Of a DNA stretch of 64,000 bases, positions 24,517 through 33,023 are shown piece by piece. A program made the translations under genes and the position numbers. The stretch covers positions 91,156-155,155 of the forward strand of contig JAHFUR010000005.1 in assembly GCA_023264995.1 (NCBI GenBank). Direction: 5' to 3'. The notes beneath the pieces were generated by a model. The model was not told where the DNA came from, did not search any database, and saw nothing but the letters and a program-made list of their open reading frames with translations. This DNA is from Acidimicrobiia bacterium (GTDB lineage: Bacteria; Actinomycetota; Acidimicrobiia; Acidimicrobiales; AC-14). The stretch's first letter is position 1. The number at the start of each line of letters is the position of its first letter.

Positions 24517-26138
24517 CCCAGTCGCTCCAGTCCCGCCTGCACGGCGCCGACGCCGGCTACGCCCCCGCCCGCGAGCCCACGATCGCCGACCCGGTGGCCT
24601 TCCTGCGCCGGCTGGCGTCGAGCGGCCGGTTCCACCGTGACGGCGGCCTCGGCCGCATCTACCACCCGGGCAGCGTGTCGCTTCGCGAGAACGCGCCGGC
24701 CGACAGCCTGCACATCGTCGTCCACGGCGACCACATCTCGGCCCACGTCGACCGCGTCTCGCCCCTCGACGCCCGGCCCGACGCCCCGACGAGGTACTCC
24801 GTCTCCCGGGCCGCCCTTCACAACGTGGTCGGCGCGGCCCAGGACCTCGTGCGCCTGCTGCGGGGCCGCAAGGGCGACCATCGGTCGCACCTCGACTGCC
24901 GGTGGGTCTGGCAGGGCGTCCAGCCGGCGCCCGACCCCACCCACCTGCTGGAACCGTCGGCATGGAGCGTGCACATCGAGGCCCGGGTGGAAGGGGTGCT
25001 CGACGACGCCCGGCTGGGCAAGGCGCTGGCCACGGTGCTCGGCCCCCGGCCCCCCGGGCACGACGCCGTCACCGTGGCCGACTGCCCCGACGACGCGTCG
25101 CTCGACCGGGCCCGCGCCGACCTCCTGTCCGAGCCGCTGGCCGTGACCGCGTGGCCGCCGCTGCGGGCGTGCGTCGCCCACCACCCCGCCGGCGACACCC
25201 TCCTCCTCAACGTCAACCACGGCGCCGCCGACGCCTTCGGCGCAGTGCGGGCCCTCCAGTCGCTGGCCGCGGCCTACGCCGGCGACGACGCCGCCGGCCC
25301 CCTCGACTTCCTGGCCAGCCGCGACCTACCCGTGCGGCCGGCGTCGGCCCCGGTGTCGGCGCTGGAGGCGTGGTACCGGACCGCCGTCGAGCGGGTACGC
25401 GACCTGCTGGCCAACCCGGCCCGACTGGCCCCCGAGCAGCCCGACGACCTCCCCGGCTACGGCTTCCACTTCGTGGCCCTCTCGGTGGCCGACACCCGGC
25501 GGGTGGCCAACATCCACCGCCAGGGCACGGCCCGCAACGTGCTGCTGGCCGGCCTCCACCTGGCCATCGGCGAGTGGAACCTCGACCACGGCACGCCCGG
25601 CCGGCGCATCGGGGTGCTCGTGCCCGTCGACCTGCGCCCGCCCGAATGGGCCGACGACCTGGTGGGGAACTTCTCGGTGACGGCCCGGGTGTCGACCAGC
25701 CGGCGCCACCGCTCGGGGGCACGGGCCGCGCTGAAGGCCATCACCGCCCAGAAGACCCGCAACAAGCGTTTCCGCACCGGCGTGGCCCTGCTGGCCGCCC
25801 TGGAACGCAACGGCCTGCTCCCGCTGTGGGCCAAGCAGTCCCTGGTGGTCCTCCAGCCCCTGACCCGCAACCGGGAGGTCGACACCGCCCTGCTGGCCAA
25901 CGCCGGCTGGCTGGTCGACGCCCCATCGTTCGGGCCCGACGCCGGCGAGACCACCGATGTGTGGTTTTCCCTGCCCGCCCGGATGCCGCAGAGCCTGTGC
26001 ATCGGCGCCGTCACCGTGGCCGGGCGCCTGCACCTGACCTTCCGCTACCCCCGCCGCCTGTTCGGCGCCGACGCCGCCCGCCGCTTCGCCGACAGCTACG
26101 TGCAGCACATCCTGGCCGTGGCCGAGCGGCGCTGGTAG
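24513..26138 (+). CDS. Condensation/wax-ester-synthase-like acyltransferase
   Basis: 541 aa from GTG 24513, overlapping the Nfu-HEAT gene by 4 bases. The second half of the N-lobe has NVNHGAADAFGAVRALQSLA, an HxxxD catalytic motif (His near residue 236) in the CoA-dependent acyltransferase superfamily, and the C-lobe has DDLVGNFSVTARVSTSR, equivalent to the NFS-type latch of PapA/condensation proteins. The first 110 residues (ADPVAFLRRLASSGRFHRDG and on) are an unassigned extension. It probably forms an ester or amide on a lipid or polyketide; substrates are unknown. Confidence 0.75.
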   Translation: MTQSLQSRLHGADAGYAPAREPTIADPVAFLRRLASSGRFHRDGGLGRIYHPGSVSLRENAPADSLHIVVHGDHISAHVDRVSPLDARPDAPTRYSVSRAALHNVVGAAQDLVRLLRGRKGDHRSHLDCRWVWQGVQPAPDPTHLLEPSAWSVHIEARVEGVLDDARLGKALATVLGPRPPGHDAVTVADCPDDASLDRARADLLSEPLAVTAWPPLRACVAHHPAGDTLLLNVNHGAADAFGAVRALQSLAAAYAGDDAAGPLDFLASRDLPVRPASAPVSALEAWYRTAVERVRDLLANPARLAPEQPDDLPGYGFHFVALSVADTRRVANIHRQGTARNVLLAGLHLAIGEWNLDHGTPGRRIGVLVPVDLRPPEWADDLVGNFSVTARVSTSRRHRSGARAALKAITAQKTRNKRFRTGVALLAALERNGLLPLWAKQSLVVLQPLTRNREVDTALLANAGWLVDAPSFGPDAGETTDVWFSLPARMPQSLCIGAVTVAGRLHLTFRYPRRLFGADAARRFADSYVQHILAVAERRW

Positions 26139-26211
26139 TGGGTCAGTCGTTGTCGATCACGTAATCGTCGGGCTCGGCCAGCACGACCCGTTCGCCCGTC
26201 CCCGCTGCCTT

Positions 26212-26775
26212 CTACTCCACGCCCAAGTCGAAGGTACCGCCCGTGCGCCAGTAGAACCCGTCCCGGCGCTCGAACAGCTCCTCCTCCACCATGTAGCGGC
26301 GGAGGGCGGCGTAGTCGGGGTGGAACCGGCCGATGGTGTAGTTCACCTGCTCCTCGGGGTAGATCCGGCCCGGCTCGAACTGCCCGGCCAGGAAGTCCAG
26401 CACCACCAGCCGCTTGGTGCGGTTCGCCGGGATGTGGCTGAGCTTCCCGTCCACCAGGTAGTGCCGCAGGACGTTGGCCTGGTCGGCCGTCGCCCCCAGC
26501 TCCTCAGGCCGCGGCTGCGGCCGGGCCGATGCCGCCCGCTGCGCCGCCTCCTTGAACCGTTCCGTCGCCACGCGGAGGTGACCCTCGGCCATGGTTTCCA
26601 GCAGCCCGCCCCGCAGCAGGCGCTCGAGGGCCTTCCGGACCGTCTTGAGGTCGAGCCCGGTGGCGCCGGCGACGGCCTGGTCCGACGTGGCGCCGAGGAC
26701 GACGGCGCTGACCACCTTCAGCCGGCTCTCCTCGGCCAGCAGGCCGACGAGCGCTTCGGGGCCGGCGTCGCTCAT
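26212..26775 (-). CDS. DUF2087-domain transcriptional regulator
   Basis: 187 aa. N-terminal ArsR-like winged helix (VGLLAEESRLKVVSAVVLG, GLDLKTVRKALERLLRGGLL), then a DUF2087 module: LVDGKLSHIPANRTKRLVVL, FEPGRIYPEEQVNYTIGRFH, DYAALRRYMVEEELFERR and DGFYWRTGG. DUF2087 proteins are small transcriptional regulators with unknown ligand. After the TAG stop the same frame stays open for 22 further codons to a TGA at 26143. The start shares ATGA with a short frame upstream. Confidence 0.85.
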   Translation of the reverse strand: MSDAGPEALVGLLAEESRLKVVSAVVLGATSDQAVAGATGLDLKTVRKALERLLRGGLLETMAEGHLRVATERFKEAAQRAASARPQPRPEELGATADQANVLRHYLVDGKLSHIPANRTKRLVVLDFLAGQFEPGRIYPEEQVNYTIGRFHPDYAALRRYMVEEELFERRDGFYWRTGGTFDLGVE

Positions 26776-26927
26776 GGCCGAACGGTAGCGCCGGCCGGCG
26801 GGTACAGGTTGATGACCACCAGGCCGGCGTTGGCGGCGACGGCCAGGAGGTTGCCGTGAATGGCGATGCTGCTGGCTCCCGACCGGAGCGAGATGCGGGC
26901 CCTGTGGCTAGCGGTCGTCGTGTCCAC
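26772..26927 (-). pseudogene. Short frame resembling a beta-propeller C-terminus, coupled to the DUF2087 gene
   Basis: 51 codons from GTG 26927 to a TGA sharing ATGA with the next start. It encodes SGASSIAIHGNLLAVAANAG then LVVINLYPPAG, a strand pattern like one blade of a WD/PQQ-type propeller. There is a stop six codons upstream of the GTG, so nothing longer survives. It could be the decayed 3' end of a gene displaced by the DUF2087 gene, or a real small gene. The remaining bases up to 27037 show nothing further. Confidence 0.3.
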
Positions 26928-27037
26928 AGCCGAACGGTGACATCAGTCGACCCGTCGCTCGAGGCCAGCGGCGACGGCTGAGGAGCGCCGGCGCTAGCGT
27001 TTGGCCTGTTCGGCGGTCATGACAAGGGGGAATCGGC

Positions 27038-27529
27038 GTGCCCAACCCGGGACAACCCACCATCGGCCTCGGCGCCAGCGGCGACGCCGTCCGGCGAGCC
27101 CAGCGTGCCCTCCGCCGCACCCCGAACCTCGGGCTGACGGTCGACGGGCAGTTCGGCTCGCTGACCGAGGCCGCGGTGAAGGGCTTCCAGACCGGCGCCG
27201 GCCTCGTCGCCGACGGCATCGTCGGCCCGCTCACCTGGGACGCCCTCCCCAACGGCGGCCCCATGCCGACCCTGGCCGAGGGGTCGCACGGCCTGGTCGT
27301 CGCCCGCCTCCAGAACGTGCTCACCAACGGCGCCGGCGGGCAGTGGCCGGCGCCCGGCCCCATCGACGAGCACTTCGGGCCGCTCACCAAGGCCGCGGTC
27401 GAGGGGTTCCAGGCCTGGGCCGGCGTGGCCGCCGACGGGGTCGTCGGCGACCAGACGTGGGCCGCGTCACTTCACGCCTTGAGCGCCACCTTGGAGTCGA
27501 CCGTCGGGCTCGATTTCGCCTCGACCTGA
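27038..27529 (+). CDS. Protein with two peptidoglycan-binding (PGB_1) domains
   Basis: 163 aa from GTG 27038. Two PG_binding_1 repeats: residues 8-68 (LGASGDAVRRAQRALRR, VDGQFGSLTEAAVKGFQ, VADGIVGPLTWDAL) and 78-148 (GSHGLVVARLQNVLT, IDEHFGPLTKAAVEGFQ, ADGVVGDQTWAA). No catalytic domain and no clear signal peptide are visible, so either it stays in the cytoplasm or uses another export route. A 46-bp hairpin element separates it from the convergent cupredoxin gene. Confidence 0.88.
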   Translation: MPNPGQPTIGLGASGDAVRRAQRALRRTPNLGLTVDGQFGSLTEAAVKGFQTGAGLVADGIVGPLTWDALPNGGPMPTLAEGSHGLVVARLQNVLTNGAGGQWPAPGPIDEHFGPLTKAAVEGFQAWAGVAADGVVGDQTWAASLHALSATLESTVGLDFAST

Positions 27530-27533
27530 TCCG

Positions 27534-27579
27534 AGTGTGGGCGATTCGCGCTGAAATAGCGGTCCGAATCGCCCACACT
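27534..27579. repeat. 46-bp hairpin element, copy 1 (between convergent genes)
   Basis: AGTGTGGGCGATTCG (27534-27548) and CGAATCGCCCACACT (27565-27579) form a perfect 15-bp stem. The 16-base core has an inner hairpin CGCT-GAAAT-AGCG followed by GTC. Same 15/16/15 architecture as elements at 32949 and 43584. It starts 5 bases after one stop and ends 21 bases before the other, so it could terminate both genes. Confidence 0.8.
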
Positions 27580-27599
27580 GGGCCGCGATCTGGTGCCGG

Positions 27600-28652
27600 C
27601 TACGCCACCTTGAGGGCGCCGGCCATGCCGCTCGGGGCGTGGAGGAGGCACACGTAGGTGTAGGTGCCGGCGGTCTTCACCACGAAGGAGAAGCTACGGG
27701 CGACTTCGGGGGGCCCGGCGCCCGGGGGGGCGTTGGGCGGCAGGAGCCCGGTGTTGAAGAAGTCGGTGGCGTTGAGGGTCTGGGGCGACGCCCCCGGCGC
27801 CGGCTTGCCCACCGCCGGGTCGAGCGGGTTCTGGGGGAGGGTGCCCTTGCCGGCGAAGCTGGCCGTGTGCGGGGCGCCGCTGTTGTTGACGAAGGTGACG
27901 GTGTCGCCGATCTTCACGTCGGCCGACGGCGGGGCGAAGGCCAGCACGTCGGTGTGGGCCGTGGTCGTCCCCATCTGGAGCTTCCACGTGGTGGTGCCGT
28001 CGGCGTTCTTGGTGCTCACCGGCGGCGTCGACGACAGTGTGGCCTTGGCGGCGCGGCCCTCGGTGAGCCACTGGTTCGACTCGGTGTCGGCCCGGGCCGT
28101 GACGGCGGCCTGGGTGTCGACCTTGCCGCCGGCGGCCACCACGTTGACCGTGCCCGTCATCTGCGGGTGGATGACGCAGACGTAGGAGTAGGTGCCGGCC
28201 GTCGGGAAGGTCACGCGGAAGGGCGGGGCGGCGGCGGGGCCAAGCGGCTGGAGACCCGAGTTGATCAGGCGGCTCGGGTCGAAGGTGCCGTTCACCGGGG
28301 GGGTGGGCGCGTACAGCGTCTCGTCGGTCCCCGGTGCCGGCGCGGTCTTCCCGGGCGGGAAGAAGGTGACGGAGTGCGGCTCAGGACCGGCCATCTTCCA
28401 CTCGACCGTGCTGCCGGCCGTGACCGTCACCGCCTGGGGCAGGAAGGCCAGCACGGCGATGTTCGGGTCCTTCGGGTCGTTGAGCCCGGCCTGCATGCTG
28501 ATCGTGCCGGCGGCGCCGGCCGCGGCGGTCGTCGGTGTCGACGACGTGCTGTCCTTCTTGTCGCTCCCGCACCCCAGGAGCGTCGTCCCGGCCAGGAACG
28601 TCGCCGCCACGCCCCACACGGCCAGCCGGCCCCTACCTGTTCCTGCCCTCAT
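27600..28652 (-). CDS. Lipoprotein with two cupredoxin domains
   Basis: 350 aa. Lipobox LLGC (Cys28), Ser/Thr/Ala linker, then two plastocyanin-like domains. Domain 1: His in PEPHSVTFF and Cys-x2-His-x3-Met in YVCVIHPQMTG. Domain 2: His in GAPHTASFAG and Cys-x2-His-x4-Met in YVCLLHAPSGMAG. Both type-1 copper sites look complete. Each domain contains an insertion of about 45 residues rich in Pro between strands. Function is inferred as extracytoplasmic copper binding or electron transfer. It is a second cupredoxin lipoprotein besides that at 4750. Confidence 0.88.
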   Translation of the reverse strand: MRAGTGRGRLAVWGVAATFLAGTTLLGCGSDKKDSTSSTPTTAAAGAAGTISMQAGLNDPKDPNIAVLAFLPQAVTVTAGSTVEWKMAGPEPHSVTFFPPGKTAPAPGTDETLYAPTPPVNGTFDPSRLINSGLQPLGPAAAPPFRVTFPTAGTYSYVCVIHPQMTGTVNVVAAGGKVDTQAAVTARADTESNQWLTEGRAAKATLSSTPPVSTKNADGTTTWKLQMGTTTAHTDVLAFAPPSADVKIGDTVTFVNNSGAPHTASFAGKGTLPQNPLDPAVGKPAPGASPQTLNATDFFNTGLLPPNAPPGAGPPEVARSFSFVVKTAGTYTYVCLLHAPSGMAGALKVA

Positions 28653-28747
28653 CCGTGTCCTCCCAACGAACTACGCCGTACCTGATCCATCAACGGCATG
28701 CGTACCACGCCCGTTGCCCGCCGGGAAACACCCATTCGCGCCTGATG

Positions 28748-30220
28748 CTAGGTCGTGGCCACCTTGGCTTTGAGGAAGGCCACGTTGAGGGCCTCCTGCG
28801 CCGGCGCCTGGCTGGCCGCCATGAGGGCGGAGATGTCCTCCTTGGCCGCCTCGTAGCCCGGCTCGGGCGACACGTGGGGGTTCTTGTACCGGTGGGCGTA
28901 GTTCTGGTTGGCGTTGCTGAGGGCCAGGTGGAACACCGTCTCGCGGCCCTTGAAGTTCCGCCGGAAGCGGGCCAGGCGGCGCGAGCCGGAGTAGAAGGTG
29001 CGGTAGGCCGTGGCCAGGCCGGTCTCGAGCTGCTCGGCCGTCATCTGGGCCGGCTCGAAGACGCAGCTGTACATGTTGTAGCGCTTCCAGTCGAACGTGG
29101 TGATGCGGTCGTCGGCCAGCATGCGGGCGTAGGTGGCGGTGCCCGGGTAGGGCGTGAGGATCGAGAAGTGGGCCACGTCGACGTTGATGTTGTCGACGAA
29201 CCTCGCCGTCTCCTCGAAGCAGTCGGGGCCCTGGCTGTCGAAGCCGAAGATGAACCCGCCCTCGATGCCGGCGCCGGCCTTGTGCACCTTGGCCACCAGC
29301 TCGCCGTACTCGCCGGGCCGGTTCTTCTTGTTGCACTCGACGAGCGCATCGCGGTCGATGCCCTCGAAGCCGATGAACATCGTCCGCAGGCCGCTGCGGG
29401 TGGCCATCGCCAACAGCTCGGTGTTGCGGGCCAGACCGATCGACGCCTGGGCACCCCAGCGGACCTTCACGCCCGACGAGAGGATGGCCTCCGACAGCGA
29501 CCCGCAGAAGTCGAGGTCGGCGGCCAGGTCGTCGTCGAGGAAGAACACGTAGGCGAACTCGCCCAGGTGCTGGCCGGCCTTCTTGAGGACCCTGATCTCC
29601 TCGAGGATGCGGTCCGTCGAGCTGTGGCGCGAGCCCCGGCCGTTGATGCGGATGACCGAGCAGAAATCGCAGTTGAAGCGGCAGCCCCGGGTGGTCTGCA
29701 GGGTGTTGAGCGGGGCGTACCGGTAGATCGGCCACTTCTTGAGGATGTCGATCCACTCGTGGTTCATGGGGACGGCCTCCATGTCCTGGAAGCTGCCCTT
29801 GTAGAGCCGTTGCAGGTTGCCGGCGGCGGCGTCGGCCAGGACGGTGCCCATGATGGTGTCGGCCTCGCCGGAGACGACGGAGTCGCAGTGGCGGAGGGCC
29901 TCGATCGGGATCAGCGAGGCGTGGACACCGCCGAGGACGACCGGCACACCCTTGGCCCGATAGGCGTCGGCCAGGCGGTAGGCCTGGGGGGCGATCGACG
30001 TCCACACGGTCAGGCAGGCCAGGTCGGGCGTCTCGTCGGGGATCTTCTGGTAGTTCTGGTCGATGACCCGCGGCTCCCAGCCGGCCCGGCGGGCGTGCGC
30101 GGCCAGCACGAGCAGGGCCATCGGCGGCATGCGGTGGCCGAAGGTCTGATGGATCCCGGTGCCGCCCCACTTCGGGATGACGAGGTGGACGAGCGGCTTC
30201 TCGCGCTTGGGCGCTGGCAC
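28748..30220 (-). CDS. B12-binding-domain radical SAM protein
   Basis: 490 aa from GTG 30220. The N-terminal 150 residues are a Rossmann-like cobalamin-binding type domain (LVLAAHARRAGWEPRVIDQN, VVLGGVHASLIPIEALRHCD, SGEAD). The radical SAM core starts TTRGCRFNCDFCSV (Cys-x3-Cys-x2-Cys) near residue 180 and includes FLDDDLAADLDF and FGFDSQGPDCFEETARF. The C-terminal portion ends in a helical domain. The layout matches enzymes such as those modifying hopanoids or other lipids, but no substrate can be assigned. It is 10 bases upstream of the P450 on the same strand, suggesting a shared oxidative or methylating pathway. Confidence 0.85.
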   Translation of the reverse strand: MPAPKREKPLVHLVIPKWGGTGIHQTFGHRMPPMALLVLAAHARRAGWEPRVIDQNYQKIPDETPDLACLTVWTSIAPQAYRLADAYRAKGVPVVLGGVHASLIPIEALRHCDSVVSGEADTIMGTVLADAAAGNLQRLYKGSFQDMEAVPMNHEWIDILKKWPIYRYAPLNTLQTTRGCRFNCDFCSVIRINGRGSRHSSTDRILEEIRVLKKAGQHLGEFAYVFFLDDDLAADLDFCGSLSEAILSSGVKVRWGAQASIGLARNTELLAMATRSGLRTMFIGFEGIDRDALVECNKKNRPGEYGELVAKVHKAGAGIEGGFIFGFDSQGPDCFEETARFVDNINVDVAHFSILTPYPGTATYARMLADDRITTFDWKRYNMYSCVFEPAQMTAEQLETGLATAYRTFYSGSRRLARFRRNFKGRETVFHLALSNANQNYAHRYKNPHVSPEPGYEAAKEDISALMAASQAPAQEALNVAFLKAKVATT

Positions 30221-30230
30221 GAGGTGGAGG

Positions 30231-31478
30231 CTACGCCCTGGAGGGCGCGGGCTGCGCAGTGAACCGGATCCGGAGCTCGTCGAGCCCGCGGATCACGTAG
30301 TGGTCACGGTAGGTCGGCGCATCGGTGACGAGCTCCATGCCCGGCAGGCGCCGGAGCATGGTGTCGAAGGCGATCTGGCCCTCCATGCGGGCCAGGGCCG
30401 CGCCTAGGCAGAAGTGGGGGCCGCCGCCGAAGCCGAGATGGCGGTTGGGCGTGCGGCCGACGTCGAGCCGGTCGGGGTCGGGGAACTGGTCAGGGTCGCG
30501 GTTGGCCGCCCCGAGGATGGCGACGGCCTGCTCGCCCTCCCGGATGATCTCCCCGCCGATCTCGACGTCCTCGGTGGCGATGCGGGCGGTCACGTGCACC
30601 GGCCCGTCGTAGCGCAGCAGTTCCTCGACGCCGGTGCGGACCAGCACCGGGTCGTCGCGCATGCGGGCCAGCTCGGCCGGGTTGCGCAGCAGGGCCAGGA
30701 TGCCGTTGCCGACCAGGTTCATGGTGGTCTCGAAGCCGGCGACGAAGAGCAGGGTGGCCGTGCTCAACAGCTCGGCGTGGGTCAGGTGCTCGCCATCGGC
30801 CTCGGCGGCGAGCAGCGCCGACAGCAGGTCGTCGCGGGGCTCGGCCCGGCGGGCCTCGACCAGGTCGGTGAAATACTGGAACAGGTACATCCCGGCCACC
30901 ATGCCCTTGTCCATGGCCGCCTTGTCCAGGTACCCGTCGAGCAGCCGGGAGGCGTCCGCCGACCAGCCCTTGAACTTGTCGCGGTCCTCCGCCGGCACGC
31001 CCAGCAGCTCGCAGATCACGACGGTCGGCAGCGGGTAGGCCAGGTCGGCCAGCACGTCCATCTCGCCGGTCTCGACCACGGCGTCGAGCAGGTCGTCGAC
31101 CAGCAGGTGGATCCGGGGCCGGAGCGACTCCACCATGCGGGGCGTGAACGCCTGGCTGACGAGCGACCGGAGGCGGGTGTGGTCGGGCGGGTCGAGGAAC
31201 ATCATCAGGCTGGAGCCGACCTGGCGGATGGGGCCCATGGCCGCCGGGTCCGGGCCCTCGGTGAGCCGGGCCGGGTTGGTGCTGAAGCGGGGGTCGCGCA
31301 GGAGCGCGGCGCAATGGTCGTACCGGGTCAGGACCCAACTGCCATCGGGGGCGTGGTGCACGGGCTCCCGCTCCCGGATGAACCGGTAGATGCCGTACGG
31401 GTCGCCCCGGTTCTCGGGCAGCATGGGGCTGCTGAGGTTGGCCTCGGCCAGGGCTGCGGCCAGATCGGTGACGGCCAT
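30231..31478 (-). CDS. Cytochrome P450
   Basis: 415 aa from ATG 31478 (MAVTDLAAALAEANLSS). Bacterial class I P450: I-helix LLFVAGFETTMNLVG, K-helix EELLRY (ExxR), the heme loop FGGGPHFCLGAALAR with Cys ligand, and FLDPPDHTRLRSLVSQAFTPR. The length is typical of CYP107/CYP125-sized soluble enzymes. It is preceded by the radical SAM gene in orientation and is divergent from the Lnt-like gene, whose possible GTG start overlaps it by 11 bases. The substrate is not evident. Confidence 0.95.
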   Translation of the reverse strand: MAVTDLAAALAEANLSSPMLPENRGDPYGIYRFIREREPVHHAPDGSWVLTRYDHCAALLRDPRFSTNPARLTEGPDPAAMGPIRQVGSSLMMFLDPPDHTRLRSLVSQAFTPRMVESLRPRIHLLVDDLLDAVVETGEMDVLADLAYPLPTVVICELLGVPAEDRDKFKGWSADASRLLDGYLDKAAMDKGMVAGMYLFQYFTDLVEARRAEPRDDLLSALLAAEADGEHLTHAELLSTATLLFVAGFETTMNLVGNGILALLRNPAELARMRDDPVLVRTGVEELLRYDGPVHVTARIATEDVEIGGEIIREGEQAVAILGAANRDPDQFPDPDRLDVGRTPNRHLGFGGGPHFCLGAALARMEGQIAFDTMLRRLPGMELVTDAPTYRDHYVIRGLDELRIRFTAQPAPSRA

Positions 31479-33003
31479 CGGTCCAGGTAAGCACAGGGAG
31501 CGCACTATCAGGCCGCGAGGGAGCATTGGGGCGGCGCTGGCCGGCGGGTTGCTGCTGGCCGCCAGCCTGCCGCCATGGCCGGTGGCGACGGGGGCCTGGC
31601 CACTCGGGCTGGCCGGCGCCGCCCTGGTGTTGGTGGCGCTCGACGGTCGCCATGGGCGGGGTCGACTGGCCGCCGGCATGGCCGCCGGCCTCGGCCTCTA
31701 CCTCCCCGGGCTGTGGTGGATGCGCGACTTCAGCGCGCCCGGGTACGTCGTCGCCACCCTCATGGAGGCGGGGTTCCTGGCCGCCGGCGTGGCCCTCGTG
31801 CCGCCGGCGGGGCGCTGGCGGCGGGCACTGGCGTTCCCCGCCGCCCTGGTCATGGTCGAGGCCGTCCGGGGCGCGTGGCCCTTCGGCGGTCTGCCCATCT
31901 CCGGGATCGACCTCGGCCAGGTGGGGGGACCGCTGGCGCCGGCGGCCCGCATCGGCGGGCGCCTCCTCCTGGTCGCCCTGGTCGGCATCGGTGGCGTGGC
32001 CCTCGCCAGCCTGGGCCGGCGCCGATGGCGGATGGCGCTGGCCGGGGCCGCAGCCGTGGCCGTCGTGGCCGGCCTGGGGGTCGTCGCGCCCGACGGTTCC
32101 CCGACCGGTCGCCGGCTGGCGGTCGCCGCCGTCCAGGGCGGGGGCCCCCGGGGCACGAGGGCCATCTCGAGCGACCCGGCTCTCGTGTTCGAACGCCACC
32201 TCGCCGCCACCGCCGGCGTGCGGCTCCCCGTCGACCTTGTCCTGTGGCCGGAGGACGTGGTCGACGTCGAGGACGAGATCGCCACCACGCCCGAGGGCCG
32301 GCGGCTGGCCGCACTGGCCAGCTCCCTGCACGCCACCCTGGTCGCCGGCGTGGTCCAGGACGAGCCAGGCCGGCGCTTCCGCAACTCGGCGGTGCCGTGG
32401 GGCCCCGACGGCACGCTCCTCCCCCGCTACGACAAGGTGCACCGGGTGCCCTTCGGCGAGTACATCCCGGCCCGCTCGTTCTTCGCCCGCCTGGCCGACG
32501 TCTCCGCCGTGCCCCGTGACGCCCTGGTCGGGCGGGGGCCCGCCGTCCTCGACACGCCGGCCGGCAAGCTCGGCGTGGTCATCAGCTACGAGGTCTTCTA
32601 TCCCGACCGGGCCCGCGCCGCGGTGCGGGCCGGCGGCCAGGTCGTCCTGGTGCCAACCAACGCGTCGTCGTACCGCGACGCCCAGATCCCGTCCCAAGAA
32701 GTGGCCGTGGCTCGCCTGCGCGCCCTGGAAACCGGTCGCTGGGTGGTGCAGGCCGCGCCCACCGGGTACAGCGCGGTGATCGACCAGCGGGGCCGAGCCC
32801 GGGTGCAAAGCGGGCTGGGCGGGCCGGCGGTGCTCCAGGCCAGCGTCGACCTCCGCACCGGCCACACCCTGTTCGTCGCCCTCGGGCCGGCGCCATGGGT
32901 GGCCGGCGCCCTCTTCGCCCTCGCCGCCAGCTGGCTGAGACCCCGGACCGTTCGGTCAATCGGTGGTGACATTGCACCCCCGATTGACCAAACGTCGTCC
33001 TGA
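31468..33003 (+). CDS. Apolipoprotein N-acyltransferase-like protein with Cys-to-Ser at the active site
   Basis: 511 aa if GTG 31468 is used; no other ATG/GTG occurs before the first membrane helix. Six to seven membrane helices precede a nitrilase domain. Lnt catalytic Glu lies in LVLWPEDVVD and Lys in RYDKVHRVPFGEYIP, but the position of the nucleophilic Cys reads VVISYEVFYPD, i.e. Ser. A last helix (WVAGALFALAASWL) ends the protein. True Lnt acylates the N-terminal Cys of lipoproteins; with Ser the activity may be lost or altered. Its final codons overlap the 46-bp hairpin element at 32949. Confidence 0.78.
   Translation: MTAIGPGKHRERTIRPRGSIGAALAGGLLLAASLPPWPVATGAWPLGLAGAALVLVALDGRHGRGRLAAGMAAGLGLYLPGLWWMRDFSAPGYVVATLMEAGFLAAGVALVPPAGRWRRALAFPAALVMVEAVRGAWPFGGLPISGIDLGQVGGPLAPAARIGGRLLLVALVGIGGVALASLGRRRWRMALAGAAAVAVVAGLGVVAPDGSPTGRRLAVAAVQGGGPRGTRAISSDPALVFERHLAATAGVRLPVDLVLWPEDVVDVEDEIATTPEGRRLAALASSLHATLVAGVVQDEPGRRFRNSAVPWGPDGTLLPRYDKVHRVPFGEYIPARSFFARLADVSAVPRDALVGRGPAVLDTPAGKLGVVISYEVFYPDRARAAVRAGGQVVLVPTNASSYRDAQIPSQEVAVARLRALETGRWVVQAAPTGYSAVIDQRGRARVQSGLGGPAVLQASVDLRTGHTLFVALGPAPWVAGALFALAASWLRPRTVRSIGGDIAPPIDQTSS
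32949..32994. repeat. 46-bp hairpin element, copy 2 (inside the end of the Lnt-like gene)
   Basis: CGTTCGGTCAATCGG (32949-32963) and CCGATTGACCAAACG (32980-32994) form a 15-bp stem with a single G.T-type mismatch. The 16-base core has an inner GGTG/CACC pair. Same architecture as copies at 27534 and 43584. It supplies the last 15 or so codons of the Lnt-like protein, so the element probably inserted into, and now extends, that gene. Confidence 0.78.
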
Positions 33004-33023
33004 CGACCGGCCACACTCTTGCG

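Noticed and set aside
22521-25220. An 899-codon extension of the sensor kinase
   Set aside because: The N-terminal 600 codons lie antisense to the Nfu-HEAT and acyltransferase genes and are Arg/Ser/Pro-rich; GTG 23336 is a better start.
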